Positions 8,040 to 17,205 of a stretch of 64,000 bases of DNA are shown piece by piece. Source of the DNA: Burkholderiales bacterium (GTDB lineage: Bacteria > Pseudomonadota > Gammaproteobacteria > Burkholderiales > Burkholderiaceae_C); NCBI GenBank assembly GCA_017307855.1, contig JAFKGD010000002.1, positions 62,001 through 126,000 of the forward strand. The letters are read 5' to 3'. Position 1 is the stretch's first letter. Each line of letters opens with the position of its first letter. Under the pieces are notes generated by a model. It did not search any database. It was not told the origin of the DNA and saw nothing but the letters and a program-made list of their open reading frames with translations. The position numbers and the translations under genes were made by a program.

Positions 8040-10039
8040 AGGGCGATTCCGTCATCAGGATCGAGGGCGGCCAGCCGTGCCGCACGCTGCAGGCGCGGAT
8101 CGAGCTGGGAGGGCAATGCCAACGGGAGGTCGTCGTCGTCATCGAGCAGCGCCAGGTCGTCGCTGACGCGTTCGGGCTGCGGCGTGTACGCCACCTCGCT
8201 CAGCTCGGGCTGTTGGCGTGGGCCGCCGTCGTCGGCGCTGCTGTCGTGCGTGTCGGTAGTGGGGAGTGCTGCAACGGCCGGTGACGGCAAGGCGCTCCAG
8301 TCGTCGCCGCGCTGCGGTGGCGCATCCGCATAGCGTCCCGTGCGCAGAACCGGCGGCTGCAGCACGCGTGCCTTGAAGTTCGCATCGGTGTAGTAGCGGA
8401 TCTTTTTGGCCCGGATCGGCGCATGGCCCGAGACCATCACCACCGCTTCGTCGGGCGGCAGTTGCATCACCTCGCCGGGTGTGAGCAGCGGCCGCGCCGT
8501 CTCCTGGCGCGAGACCATGAGGTGCCCGAGCCAGGGCGCGAGCCGGTGGCCGGCGTAGTTGCGCTGCGCGCGCAGCTCGGTGGCGGTGCCCAGCGTCTCG
8601 GAGATGCGCTTGGCCGTGCGCTCATCGTTGGTGGCGAAGGTGATGCGCACATGGCAGTTGTCCAGAATCGAATGGTTCGGGCCATAGGCCTTGTCGATCT
8701 GGTTCAGGGACTGCGCGATCAGGAAGGCCCGCAGGCCGTAGCCGGCCATGAAGGCCAAGGCCGATTCGAAGAAGTCCAGCCGGCCCAGCGCCGGGAACTC
8801 GTCGAGCATCAGCAGCAGCTTGTGCCGGCGCTGGATGCCGTCGCTGCCGTCGAGCGATTCGGTCAGCCGCCGGCCGACCTGGTTCAGGATCAGGCGGATG
8901 AGCGGCTTCGTGCGGCTGATGTCGGACGGCGGCACCACCAGGTACAGCGATACCGGGTGCTCGGCCGAAATCAGGTCGGCGATGCGCCAGTCGCAGCGCG
9001 AGGTGACTTCGGCCACCGTGGGGTCGCGGTACAGGCCCAGGAAGCTCATCGCGGTTGAAAGCACCCCCGAGCGCTCGTTCTCGCTCTTGTTGAGCACTTC
9101 CCGGGCAGCCGAAGCGACGACCGGATGGGGACAGTTGCCCTGAGCCCGACCCAGATGCTTCGTCGTCATCATCCTGTGCAGCGTCACCTCGAAGGGGCAC
9201 GCCGGATCGGACAGGAAGTTGGCGACGCCTCGGAGGGTCTTGTCGCGGCCGGCGTAGAGCACGTGCAGGATGGCACCCACCAGCAGTGCATGGCTGGTCT
9301 TCTCCCAGTGGTTGCGCTTCTCAAGTGCGCCTTCCGGGTCCACCAGGATGTCGGCGATGTTCTGCACGTCGCGCACTTCGTGGTCGCCGCGTCGCACTTC
9401 GAGCAGCGGGTTGTACGCCGCCGACTGCGCATCGGTCGGGTTGAACAGTAGGCAGTGGCTGAAACGTGAGCGCCAGCCAGCCGTCAGATGCCAGTTCTCG
9501 CCCTTGATGTCGTGGATCACGGCCGAGGCCGGCCAGGACAGCAGCGTGGGCACCACCAGGCCCACGCCCTTGCCCGAGCGGGTGGGGGCGAAGGCCAGGC
9601 CGTGTTCCGGGCCTTCGTGGCGCAGGTACTGGCCCGCGTGCAGGCCCAGGAATACGCCGGCCGGGCCGGTCAGTCCGGCCTTGCGGATTTCAGGGGCGTC
9701 GGCCCAGCGGGCGGAGCCGTACGTGGTGACCCGGCGGGCCTGGCGCGAGCGCCAAACCGACATGGCGATGGCGACCACGACGGCCACCATGCCGCTGGAC
9801 GCGGCGATGGTGCCGCCGGTGATGAAAATCTCGGGCGCGTAGGCATCGAAGAAGAACCACCACTCGAACAGGCGCCAAGGGTGGTAGACCGGGGTGCCGA
9901 AGAAGTCGAACCAGGGAGCGCCCAGGCGCAGTTGATGGCCCAGCGCGGCGGCGGTCCACTGCGTGGCGCCCCACACGCCGGCGATGACGATGGCAAACAC
10001 CGTCAGCACCTGGCCGATCAACACGCTGGTCCCTTGCAT
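8036..10039 (-). CDS. traG: TraG, VirD4-type coupling protein
   Basis: 667 residues from the ATG at 10039, which has an excellent AGGAGGT Shine-Dalgarno; an ATG 27 bp upstream lacks one. Two membrane segments (about residues 6-26 and 76-96) anchor the protein. Walker A is PTRSGKG near residues 152-158 and Walker B is LLMLDEFPALG, followed by the FLIAQSLNQ motif of VirD4/TraG proteins. The coupling protein recruits the relaxase-DNA complex to the channel. It is the first gene of the leftward operon. The relaxase genes expected upstream in related elements are absent, so its substrate is not encoded nearby. Confidence 0.93.
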   Translation of the reverse strand: MQGTSVLIGQVLTVFAIVIAGVWGATQWTAAALGHQLRLGAPWFDFFGTPVYHPWRLFEWWFFFDAYAPEIFITGGTIAASSGMVAVVVAIAMSVWRSRQARRVTTYGSARWADAPEIRKAGLTGPAGVFLGLHAGQYLRHEGPEHGLAFAPTRSGKGVGLVVPTLLSWPASAVIHDIKGENWHLTAGWRSRFSHCLLFNPTDAQSAAYNPLLEVRRGDHEVRDVQNIADILVDPEGALEKRNHWEKTSHALLVGAILHVLYAGRDKTLRGVANFLSDPACPFEVTLHRMMTTKHLGRAQGNCPHPVVASAAREVLNKSENERSGVLSTAMSFLGLYRDPTVAEVTSRCDWRIADLISAEHPVSLYLVVPPSDISRTKPLIRLILNQVGRRLTESLDGSDGIQRRHKLLLMLDEFPALGRLDFFESALAFMAGYGLRAFLIAQSLNQIDKAYGPNHSILDNCHVRITFATNDERTAKRISETLGTATELRAQRNYAGHRLAPWLGHLMVSRQETARPLLTPGEVMQLPPDEAVVMVSGHAPIRAKKIRYYTDANFKARVLQPPVLRTGRYADAPPQRGDDWSALPSPAVAALPTTDTHDSSADDGGPRQQPELSEVAYTPQPERVSDDLALLDDDDDLPLALPSQLDPRLQRAARLAALDPDDGIAL

Positions 10040-10352
10040 CCCGACCTCCTGAAGACCGCCGCACATCGCGGTATGTCGCGGGCACAGCGATGTGCCGCAG
10101 ACGTGAGCGTCGTTGCAGGATCAGGAGGCGGTCAAAGGCACAAATTTCAGCCGTACTGGCTCAAATGGCATGGATGCTTGCCACATCGGCCTGCATCGAA
10201 TCGGGGCAGATGGCAGCGTGCAGAAGCGGAAAGTCGCTTTGCCTGAAAATATTTGCGCATGAGGTTCGACGGTTGATCGCACCGTTGCGCTACAGCAGCG
10301 CAGTGCGCCATGCGATCCTCGTTCCCATCACCAATTCATTGAGGGATCGGAC
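10040..10352. promoter_or_regulatory. Divergent intergenic region between traG and the TIGR02391 gene
   Basis: 313 bp without a convincing gene. It must hold the promoters of the leftward conjugation operon and the rightward TIGR02391 gene. The clearest structure is a 9-bp inverted repeat, GCACATCGC at 10061-10069 and GCGATGTGC at 10087-10095, just upstream of the traG ribosome binding site. The right half is more AT-rich (around 10,145-10,260). No relaxase nick-site consensus or intact small gene could be recognised. Confidence 0.5.
10061..10095. repeat. 9-bp inverted repeat upstream of traG
   Basis: Perfect arms GCACATCGC and GCGATGTGC with a 17-bp spacer begin about 20 bp before the traG start. 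This could be an operator for the CopG-type regulator in the same operon or a stem in the traG leader. The function is inference. Confidence 0.4.
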
Positions 10353-11096
10353 ATGCTGGAGTGGTATTTGGAGGTGAATGCGTTGTTCCGAGCCATACGC
10401 CAGAAGGCGATAGATGCCCAGGGTCGCCTTGAGAACGACGACGCGGCGGGCGCCAAGTTGATCAACGGCTACCTGAAGACCGACTACCAGGCCCTGCGCA
10501 AGCTCTGGACCGATGCGGGATTTCCACAGGAGGACATGGGAAACCTTGGAAGGCACATCGGTTTTGGCGAGGCGAACGACTACGACGACATTCTTGAGCG
10601 TGATCTGCCGCATGTGGAAGCGCGGGCAGAAGCGCATGCACGCCAGGGTGCAGATGCTCAGCCCAGGATCGGGTTCGAGGACCTGTTGCATCCGGTGATC
10701 TACGCGCATGCCTTCCAGCACTATCTGGACGGGCACTACCGGGATGCGGTGCTGAATGCCATCGTGGCGATCTTCGACCTGATGCGCGAGCGCACCGGGC
10801 TGGACCTCGACGGTTCCGCCTTGGTCACCCAGGTTCTCAGCCTGGAGAACCCCCATCTGATCTTGAGCGAACTTGGCTCGGACTCAGGGCGCAATGACCA
10901 GAAGGGTTTCATGCAGATTCTGGCGGGCTCGTACCTCGGTATCCGCAACCCGAAGGCCCATTCTCTGAATCACGACCTGGACGCCGAGAAGGCTGCGCAG
11001 TACTTGATCTTCGCCAGCTTGCTGGCACGCCGAATCTACGAGGCAAACGCTGCGCCCAAGGCCAAGTCGCCATCGCGGTCTCGGCGGCAGGCGTAG
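10353..11096 (+). CDS. TIGR02391 family protein
   Basis: 247 residues. The C-terminal half carries the hallmark block of the TIGR02391 family: HPVIYAHAFQHYLDGHYRDA (about residue 111 onward), then GSYLGIRNPKAHSLNH near residue 200. Members are found in accessory and mobile DNA and are often near restriction or abortive-infection genes; the biochemical activity is not established. The start has GAGGG 7 bp upstream. Base composition is visibly less GC-rich than in flanking genes, consistent with acquisition. It is transcribed away from traG and is the last mobile-type gene before core chromosome. Confidence 0.7.
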   Translation: MLEWYLEVNALFRAIRQKAIDAQGRLENDDAAGAKLINGYLKTDYQALRKLWTDAGFPQEDMGNLGRHIGFGEANDYDDILERDLPHVEARAEAHARQGADAQPRIGFEDLLHPVIYAHAFQHYLDGHYRDAVLNAIVAIFDLMRERTGLDLDGSALVTQVLSLENPHLILSELGSDSGRNDQKGFMQILAGSYLGIRNPKAHSLNHDLDAEKAAQYLIFASLLARRIYEANAAPKAKSPSRSRRQA

Positions 11097-11364
11097 GGAT
11101 GCGGGAGACCCGGTGCACTGCCGGAAATGCCCGCCTGAGTGCGTCCGGCTGCGCCTTGATCCGTCAGCCGACAGGCACCCATGTGGCTCCTAGCCCCTTG
11201 GCGGCCAGTCTGTCGGCTGTCAGGTGGAATGCCGTAAAGTGTTGCCACATAAGGCGTCCCGCCTGATTGGCTGCATCAAGAAATTTCTTGACACTGGCCA
11301 TTTTTTGTTGCCTGGAGAGTTTCTGTGACGGACCAGAAAACGGCCACCGGCAGGCCAGAGCGTC
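11097..11364. other. Boundary between mobile and core DNA; contains palindromes, no gene
   Basis: 268 bp between the ends of the TIGR02391 gene and DUF3579. It contains an inverted repeat (CAGCCGACAG at 11165-11174 and CTGTCGGCTG at 11210-11219) and a perfect 16-bp palindrome, TCAAGAAATTTCTTGA, at 11276-11291. No tRNA and no Tn4371-type TTTTTCAT repeat was seen. One end of the acquired segment probably lies here. Confidence 0.45.
11276..11291. repeat. 16-bp perfect palindrome
   Basis: TCAAGAAATTTCTTGA reads the same on both strands and lies in the AT-rich part of the gap at the mobile/core boundary. It may be a recombination or regulator site. Nothing else in the sequence decides. Confidence 0.4.
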
Positions 11365-11691
11365 TTACTTGTTGCCGCCGGGTGCCCGGTCGCCGCCCGA
11401 GTCGGAATCGGCCACCTGCAGGTTGTTGTCGCGCGCGAAGTTGAGCACGAAGTCCCACGCCATCGGCTCGGCGTCACGAAGATCGCGGTGGATGATGACG
11501 CACTTGACGTTGTCGATGGTGGTGGGGATGCACCACGGGGAGTAGCTCAGATGGCTGCCGGGCTGCGCGCCACCGGGGCGGAACTGGCTCATCACCCCGG
11601 CGAGCCGCTCGGCCCAGTCGCTGGGCCGGAAAGTCCTGCCATCCCGGGTGATCCCCTGGATGAAGACTTCTTTGGCGGTGGGGGAGACCAT
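11365..11691 (-). CDS. DUF3579 domain protein
   Basis: 108 residues with the DUF3579 hallmarks EVFIQGITRDGRTFRPSDWAE near the N-terminus and the mid-protein CVIIHRDLRDAEPMAWDFVLNFARDNNL. The family is nearly confined to betaproteobacteria and its function is unknown. Synteny with argD next door is typical, which marks this as the start of core chromosome. The C-terminal 15 residues are Gly/Asp-rich and probably flexible. The ribosome binding site is weak. Confidence 0.82.
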   Translation of the reverse strand: MVSPTAKEVFIQGITRDGRTFRPSDWAERLAGVMSQFRPGGAQPGSHLSYSPWCIPTTIDNVKCVIIHRDLRDAEPMAWDFVLNFARDNNLQVADSDSGGDRAPGGNK

Positions 11692-11757
11692 CGATCGGGC
11701 GTTCCTGGCTGTTCGCTCGGACCGTCAGGATCACTGACCGGCCGGGGCGTAATTCTA

Positions 11758-11769
11758 TCTTATATAAGA
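11758..11769. promoter_or_regulatory. 12-bp palindrome between DUF3579 and argD
   Basis: TCTTATATAAGA is a perfect palindrome in the only AT-rich patch of the 251-bp divergent region between DUF3579 and argD. Its position suits an operator or an extended -10 region serving one or both genes. The binding factor is not identifiable from sequence. Confidence 0.45.
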
Positions 11770-11942
11770 CTTGGATCTGCTGTGACCGGACAGCATGCCA
11801 AGGGTTCCCGCATCGCAGCGATGCGCAATCGTCATCCCGGTCAGACAGTGGCCCAGCCTAGAATCGCGTTTCAGCGGCCCGCGGGGTCGGCCCGGACGCT
11901 GAATCCACGTTTCCTTCCGTCGATTTTTCCCCGGAGATCAGC

Positions 11943-13142
11943 ATGACTGCGCAAGTCGAGGCCACGTCGCCCCACACCATGAACACCTACGGCCGCCTGC
12001 CGATTGCCCTCTCGCACGGCCGCGGCGTACGAGTCTGGGACGTGAACGGCCGCGAGTACCTCGACGGGCTGGGCGGCATCGCCGTCAACACGCTGGGCCA
12101 TGCCCACCCGCAGCTGGTGGCCGCCCTCACCGACCAGATCGGCAAGATCATCCACAGCTCCAACTACTACCACGTACCCGGGCAGGAGCAGTTGGCGGCC
12201 AAGCTGGTCGAACTCTCGGGCATGACCAATGTGTTCTTCTGCTCGACCGGGCTGGAGGCCAACGAGGCTGCCCTCAAGCTGGCCCGCAAGTTCGGCCACG
12301 ACAAGGGCATCGAGAAGCCCGAGATCGTGGTGTACGAGAAAGCCTTCCACGGCCGCTCGATCGCGACTCTTTCGGCCACGGGCAATCCGAAGGTGCAGGC
12401 CGGCTTCGGCCCCCTGGTCGAAGGCTTCATCCGCGTGCCGCTCAACGACATCGAGGCGTTGAAGAAGGCCACTGTCGGCAACCCCAATGTGGTGGCCGTG
12501 TTTTTTGAGACCATCCAGGGCGAAGGCGGCGTCAATCCCATGCGCGCCGACTACCTCAAGCAGGTGCGCGAGCTGTGCACGGCACAGGACTGGCTGCTGA
12601 TGATCGACGAGGTGCAGTGCGGCATGGGCCGCACGGGCAAGTGGTTCGCCCATCAGTGGGCCGGCATCGTGCCCGACGTGATGCCGCTGGCCAAGGGCCT
12701 GGGCTCGGGCGTACCGATCGGCGCAGTGGTGGCCGGCCCCAAGGCCGCCAACATCTTCCAGCCCGGCAACCACGGCACCACTTTCGGCGGCAATCCGTTG
12801 GCCATGCGCGCGGGGATCGAGACCATCCGTGTGATGGAAGAAGACGGATTGCTGGAGAACGCTTCTCGCGTGGGTGCGCACCTCAAGGCCGCGCTCGAGC
12901 GTGAATTCAAGGGCCTGGCGGGTGTGCGCGAAGTGCGTGGCCAGGGCCTGATGCTCGGCGTGGAACTGGACCGCCCCTGCGGCGTGATCGTGCAGCGCGC
13001 CTGCGACGCCGGCCTGCTGCTGTCAGTCACGGCCGACAGCGTGATCCGGCTCGTGCCCGCGCTCATCCTCACCGAAGCCGAGGCCGACGAGATCGTGGCG
13101 CGGCTGGCGCCTCTCGTCAGGCAGTTCCTGTCGGAGGCCTGA
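11943..13142 (+). CDS. argD: Acetylornithine aminotransferase
   Basis: 399 residues, class III PLP aminotransferase. Visible features are the N-terminal GRGVRVWDVNGREYLDGLGG, the cofactor-phosphate motif STGLEANEAA (residues 101-110), the IDEVQCGMGRTG block with Asp222, and the PLP-binding Lys251 in LAKGLGSGVPIGA. It converts N-acetylglutamate semialdehyde to N-acetylornithine in arginine synthesis, and members may also act on succinyl-diaminopimelate intermediates. Its stop overlaps the argF start (TGATG), so the pair is one operon. A GGAG ribosome binding site precedes the start. Confidence 0.9.
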   Translation: MTAQVEATSPHTMNTYGRLPIALSHGRGVRVWDVNGREYLDGLGGIAVNTLGHAHPQLVAALTDQIGKIIHSSNYYHVPGQEQLAAKLVELSGMTNVFFCSTGLEANEAALKLARKFGHDKGIEKPEIVVYEKAFHGRSIATLSATGNPKVQAGFGPLVEGFIRVPLNDIEALKKATVGNPNVVAVFFETIQGEGGVNPMRADYLKQVRELCTAQDWLLMIDEVQCGMGRTGKWFAHQWAGIVPDVMPLAKGLGSGVPIGAVVAGPKAANIFQPGNHGTTFGGNPLAMRAGIETIRVMEEDGLLENASRVGAHLKAALEREFKGLAGVREVRGQGLMLGVELDRPCGVIVQRACDAGLLLSVTADSVIRLVPALILTEAEADEIVARLAPLVRQFLSEA

Positions 13143-14056
13143 TGAGCATCCGCCACTACCTGCAGTTCAGCGACCTTTCTGCCGACGAGTACGCCTACCT
13201 GTTCTCGCGCGCTGCGCTCATCAAGGCCAAGTTCAAGGCCTACGAGCGCCATCATCCGCTGGCCGACCGCACACTGGCCATGATCTTCGAGAAAGCGTCC
13301 ACGCGCACGCGCGTGAGCTTCGAAGCAGGCATGTATCAGCTGGGAGGCAGCGTGGTCCACCTGACCACGGGCGACAGCCAGCTCGGGCGCGCCGAACCGA
13401 TCGAAGACAGCGCCAAGGTGATCAGCCGCATGGTCGATCTGGTGATGATCCGCACCTACGGGCAGGAGAAGATCGAGCGCTTCGCCGAGCATTCGCGCGT
13501 GCCGGTGATCAACGGGCTGACCAACGAGTTCCACCCGTGCCAGATCCTGGCCGACATCTTCACCTACATCGAGCACCGCGGCTCGATCGCGGGCAAGACG
13601 GTGGCCTGGGTGGGCGACGGCAACAACATGGCCAATACCTGGCTGCAGGCGGCCGACCTGCTGGGCTTCACCGTCCACGTGAGCACACCCGGTGGTTACG
13701 AGGTTGACCAGTCGATCGCCGGCGTGCGCGCCTCGTCCAGCTACAAGGTCTTCAAGGATCCGATGGACGCCTGCCGCGGCGCCGACCTGGTCACCACCGA
13801 CGTATGGACCAGCATGGGCTACGAGGCCGAAAACGAGGCCCGCAAGAAAGCCTTTGCCGACTGGTGTGTAGACACCGAGATGATGAAGGTGGCCAAGCCC
13901 GACGCGCTCTTCATGCACTGCCTGCCCGCGCATCGCGGCGAGGAGGTCGAAGCCGACGTGATCGACGGCCCGCAGTCGGTCGTCTGGGATGAGGCGGAGA
14001 ACCGGATGCACGTGCAGAAGGCGCTCATGGAGTACCTGCTGCTGGGCAGGCTCTGA
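13142..14056 (+). CDS. argF: Ornithine carbamoyltransferase
   Basis: 304 residues, standard length. The carbamoyl-phosphate binding motif STRTR lies at residues 53-57, the FHPCQILAD motif is present, and the ornithine-binding HCLPAHRG lies at residues 259-266. It makes citrulline from ornithine and carbamoyl phosphate. It is translationally coupled to argD, which indicates the anabolic enzyme rather than a catabolic ArcB. Confidence 0.95.
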   Translation: MSIRHYLQFSDLSADEYAYLFSRAALIKAKFKAYERHHPLADRTLAMIFEKASTRTRVSFEAGMYQLGGSVVHLTTGDSQLGRAEPIEDSAKVISRMVDLVMIRTYGQEKIERFAEHSRVPVINGLTNEFHPCQILADIFTYIEHRGSIAGKTVAWVGDGNNMANTWLQAADLLGFTVHVSTPGGYEVDQSIAGVRASSSYKVFKDPMDACRGADLVTTDVWTSMGYEAENEARKKAFADWCVDTEMMKVAKPDALFMHCLPAHRGEEVEADVIDGPQSVVWDEAENRMHVQKALMEYLLLGRL

Positions 14057-14079
14057 TTTTCATCCGGCGGTTCACGCGC

Positions 14080-14766
14080 ATGGCCGCCACAGACGCCACC
14101 TCGCAGCCGGCCGCCATGGGCCGGCGCTGGGAGGCGCTGGGCCGATCCCTCGGCCTGCCCGCCGATGTCGGTAGCGAGTGGAGCGACGAAGGCCGGCGCC
14201 TGCTGCGCAGCTGGAACCGTTGGCCGCGCGCCTATCACGACCAGCATCACCTCGCGGCCTGCCTGCGGCATTTCGACGCCGTCGCGGATCAGCTCGCGCA
14301 GCCACAGACGGTCGAACTGGCCCTCTGGTACCACGATGCGATCTACTGGCCGTGGAGCCGCCACAACGAAACCCGCAGCGCCGAATGGGCCGGCCGCTTC
14401 CTGCGCAGCCTGCCCCTGCCGCCGTCGCTGGCCGACACGGTGCACCAGCACGTGCTCGACACACGCCATGTGGCTCCACCACCCCCGGGCGACGCGCAAT
14501 GGCTGATCGACATCGACTTGGCCATCCTGGGCCAGCCCGACGCGGTGTACCGGCAGTTCGAGCGCGATGTGCGCGCAGAGTACCGATTCATCCCTTGGCG
14601 CCGCTATGCCCTGCGCCGGCAGGGCGTGCTCGGCCATTTCGCGGCGCGCGAACACATCTACGGAACACCGTGGTTCCGGGCGCGCCTGGAGGCGCAGGCC
14701 CGGCTCAACCTCGCCCATGCCATCGAGGCGCTGGCGCGCGGCGAGTTGTACGGACCGCAGACCTGA
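14080..14766 (+). CDS. HD-superfamily metal-dependent phosphohydrolase-like protein
   Basis: 228 residues of the COG4339-type HD family. Putative metal ligands are YHDQHH near residue 50, the HD pair in WYHDAIYWP near residue 88, and the DIDLAILG motif further on. The substrate is unknown; HD proteins commonly hydrolyse nucleotide phosphates. It begins 23 bp after argF and ends one base before the next small gene, so it is probably part of the argDF transcript. Confidence 0.75.
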   Translation: MAATDATSQPAAMGRRWEALGRSLGLPADVGSEWSDEGRRLLRSWNRWPRAYHDQHHLAACLRHFDAVADQLAQPQTVELALWYHDAIYWPWSRHNETRSAEWAGRFLRSLPLPPSLADTVHQHVLDTRHVAPPPPGDAQWLIDIDLAILGQPDAVYRQFERDVRAEYRFIPWRRYALRRQGVLGHFAAREHIYGTPWFRARLEAQARLNLAHAIEALARGELYGPQT

Positions 14767-14767
14767 G

Positions 14768-15073
14768 ATGGACGACTACGACTGCCTGGCCTGTGGCGCG
14801 TGCTGCGCGAGCTTCCGCGTCGATTTCTCGAGCTTCGAACTCGACGAAGAAGGTGGCAGCGTGCCCTCGGGCCTGACCGTCGACCTGAACGGCCGGCTGG
14901 CGCGCATGCGCGGCACCGACCACGCGAGCCCGCGCTGCGCGGCGCTGACAGGGCGCGTCGGCCATCGCGCGCCCTGCGGCATCTACGAGTGGCGCCCCTC
15001 GCCCTGCCGCGAATTCGAGGCCGGCAGCGACGCCTGCATGCGCGCCCGCGCACGGCATGGCCTGCCCGTCTGA
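14768..15073 (+). CDS. YkgJ-type cysteine-cluster protein
   Basis: 101 residues starting MDDYDC, one base after the stop of the HD gene. It has an N-terminal CLACGACC cluster (Cys6, Cys9, Cys12, Cys13) and a C-terminal CGIYEWRPSPCREFEAG block followed by another Cys, the signature of YkgJ/UPF0153-like proteins thought to bind zinc or an iron-sulfur cluster. The function is unknown. It closes the argD-argF-HD transcription unit. Confidence 0.8.
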   Translation: MDDYDCLACGACCASFRVDFSSFELDEEGGSVPSGLTVDLNGRLARMRGTDHASPRCAALTGRVGHRAPCGIYEWRPSPCREFEAGSDACMRARARHGLPV

Positions 15074-15096
15074 GGCCACCCGGGCGGGCGGCCTCA
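15071..15096 (+). terminator. Hairpin at the end of the argD transcription unit
   Basis: Perfect 7-bp arms TGAGGCC and GGCCTCA with a 12-nt GC-rich loop begin at the stop codon of the YkgJ-type gene. There is no U-tract, so it may be a 3' end-protecting or attenuating hairpin rather than a classical terminator. Confidence 0.4.
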
Positions 15097-15112
15097 GGTA
15101 CACTTGCGCCCG

Positions 15113-15246
15113 CGCGCGACTGGCGATAGGCGCGGCCCGACACCCTCGGCGCCGCTGCTGACGTGGACCCCGGGGCCCCTGCCCCGACAACCACTGGGGA
15201 GCGCGCCGCCCGCGTCTGCGGGTGTTCCAGCCGTTCGCCTGGGCAG
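15113..15246 (+). ncRNA. ZTP (pfl) riboswitch upstream of glyA
   Basis: The conserved pfl-motif blocks appear in order and spacing: GACTGGCG at 15118-15125, ACGTGGA at 15161-15167, CCACTGGGGAGCG at 15191-15203 and the pseudoknot strand CGCCTGGGCA at 15236-15245. ZTP riboswitches sense the purine-pathway alarmone ZTP/ZMP, which accumulates when 10-formyl-THF is short, and typically switch on one-carbon genes such as glyA. A 6-bp hairpin (CCTTGT/ACAAGG, 15248-15265) follows directly and could be the expression platform, acting near the glyA ribosome binding site about 30 nt later. The identification is by consensus recognition; it has not been folded. Confidence 0.88.
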
Positions 15247-15292
15247 CCCTTGTGCACGAACAAGGCCCACCTCCTGAAGGACTGCCACCTCT

Positions 15293-16537
<1,245 letters not shown>

Positions 16538-16548
16538 GCGCAGAAGTC

Positions 16549-16998
16549 ATGCGCTGCCCCTTCTGCGGCCACGCCGAGACCCAGGTGGTCGAGACGCGCG
16601 TGTCCGAAGAAGGGGAATTCATCCGGCGCCGCCGCCAGTGCGGCTCCTGCGAGAAGCGCTTCACCACCTACGAGCGGCCGGACGTCAACTATCCGGCCAT
16701 CGTCAAGAAAGACGGACGACGCATCGATTACGACCGCAGCAAGCTGGTCGCGTCGATGAACCTGGCGTTGCGCAAGCGCCCCGTCAGCACCGAGCAGGTC
16801 GACAGCGCCATCGAGCGCATCGAGGAAAAACTGCTCACCCTGGGCCTGCGCGAAGTGCCCTCCACCCGCATCGGCGAGCTCGTCATGCGGGAGCTGAAAA
16901 AGCTCGACAAGGTGGCTTACGTGCGCTTCGCGAGCGTCTATCGCAGCTTCGAGGACATCGACGAGTTCCGCGCGCTGGTGGACGAAGTGCGGCGCTGA
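16549..16998 (+). CDS. nrdR: Transcriptional repressor NrdR
   Basis: 149 residues starting MRCPFCGH. Four cysteines (CPFC and CGSC) form the N-terminal zinc ribbon, and an ATP-cone domain follows from about residue 49 ([19 protein letters not shown]). NrdR represses ribonucleotide reductase genes in response to bound ATP/dATP. Pairing with glyA is common in betaproteobacteria and links nucleotide supply with one-carbon supply. An intrinsic terminator follows. Confidence 0.96.
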   Translation: MRCPFCGHAETQVVETRVSEEGEFIRRRRQCGSCEKRFTTYERPDVNYPAIVKKDGRRIDYDRSKLVASMNLALRKRPVSTEQVDSAIERIEEKLLTLGLREVPSTRIGELVMRELKKLDKVAYVRFASVYRSFEDIDEFRALVDEVRR

Positions 16999-17025
16999 GC
17001 AGCCGACGTTTTCCGGCATGAGCTG

Positions 17026-17053
17026 ACGGCCCGAAATGTGGGCCGTTTTATTT
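17026..17053 (+). terminator. Intrinsic terminator after nrdR
   Basis: The stem ACGGCCC (17026-17032) and GGGCCGT (17040-17046) has a 7-nt loop and is followed by TTTTATTT. This is a well-formed rho-independent terminator that separates glyA-nrdR from the pilus operon. Confidence 0.85.
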
Positions 17054-17205
17054 GCCCTCGCGCGCACCAAATCGGTGCAATCAACGTTCATCTGTGATGC
17101 ATTTCACATGACGCACCGTCTGTCCGCGTGCGTTCCGCGCCTATCGGCAGTCCGACGAAACTGTTTCAATTGTCAATATCCTGTATCTACTCAAAAAGGA
17201 TCTCC

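Noticed and set aside
10090-10377. Small rightward gene between traG and the TIGR02391 gene
   Set aside because: It overlaps the start of the TIGR02391 gene, has an unusual Arg/Ser-rich composition, no ribosome binding site and no family resemblance.
11097-11364. Tn4371-type attachment repeat or a tRNA target at the boundary
   Set aside because: TTTTTCAT is not present in the gap and no cloverleaf could be recognised.
17054-17205. Sigma-54 promoter for pilE
   Set aside because: No TGGCAC-N5-TTGC-like element was found; the promoter type stays open.
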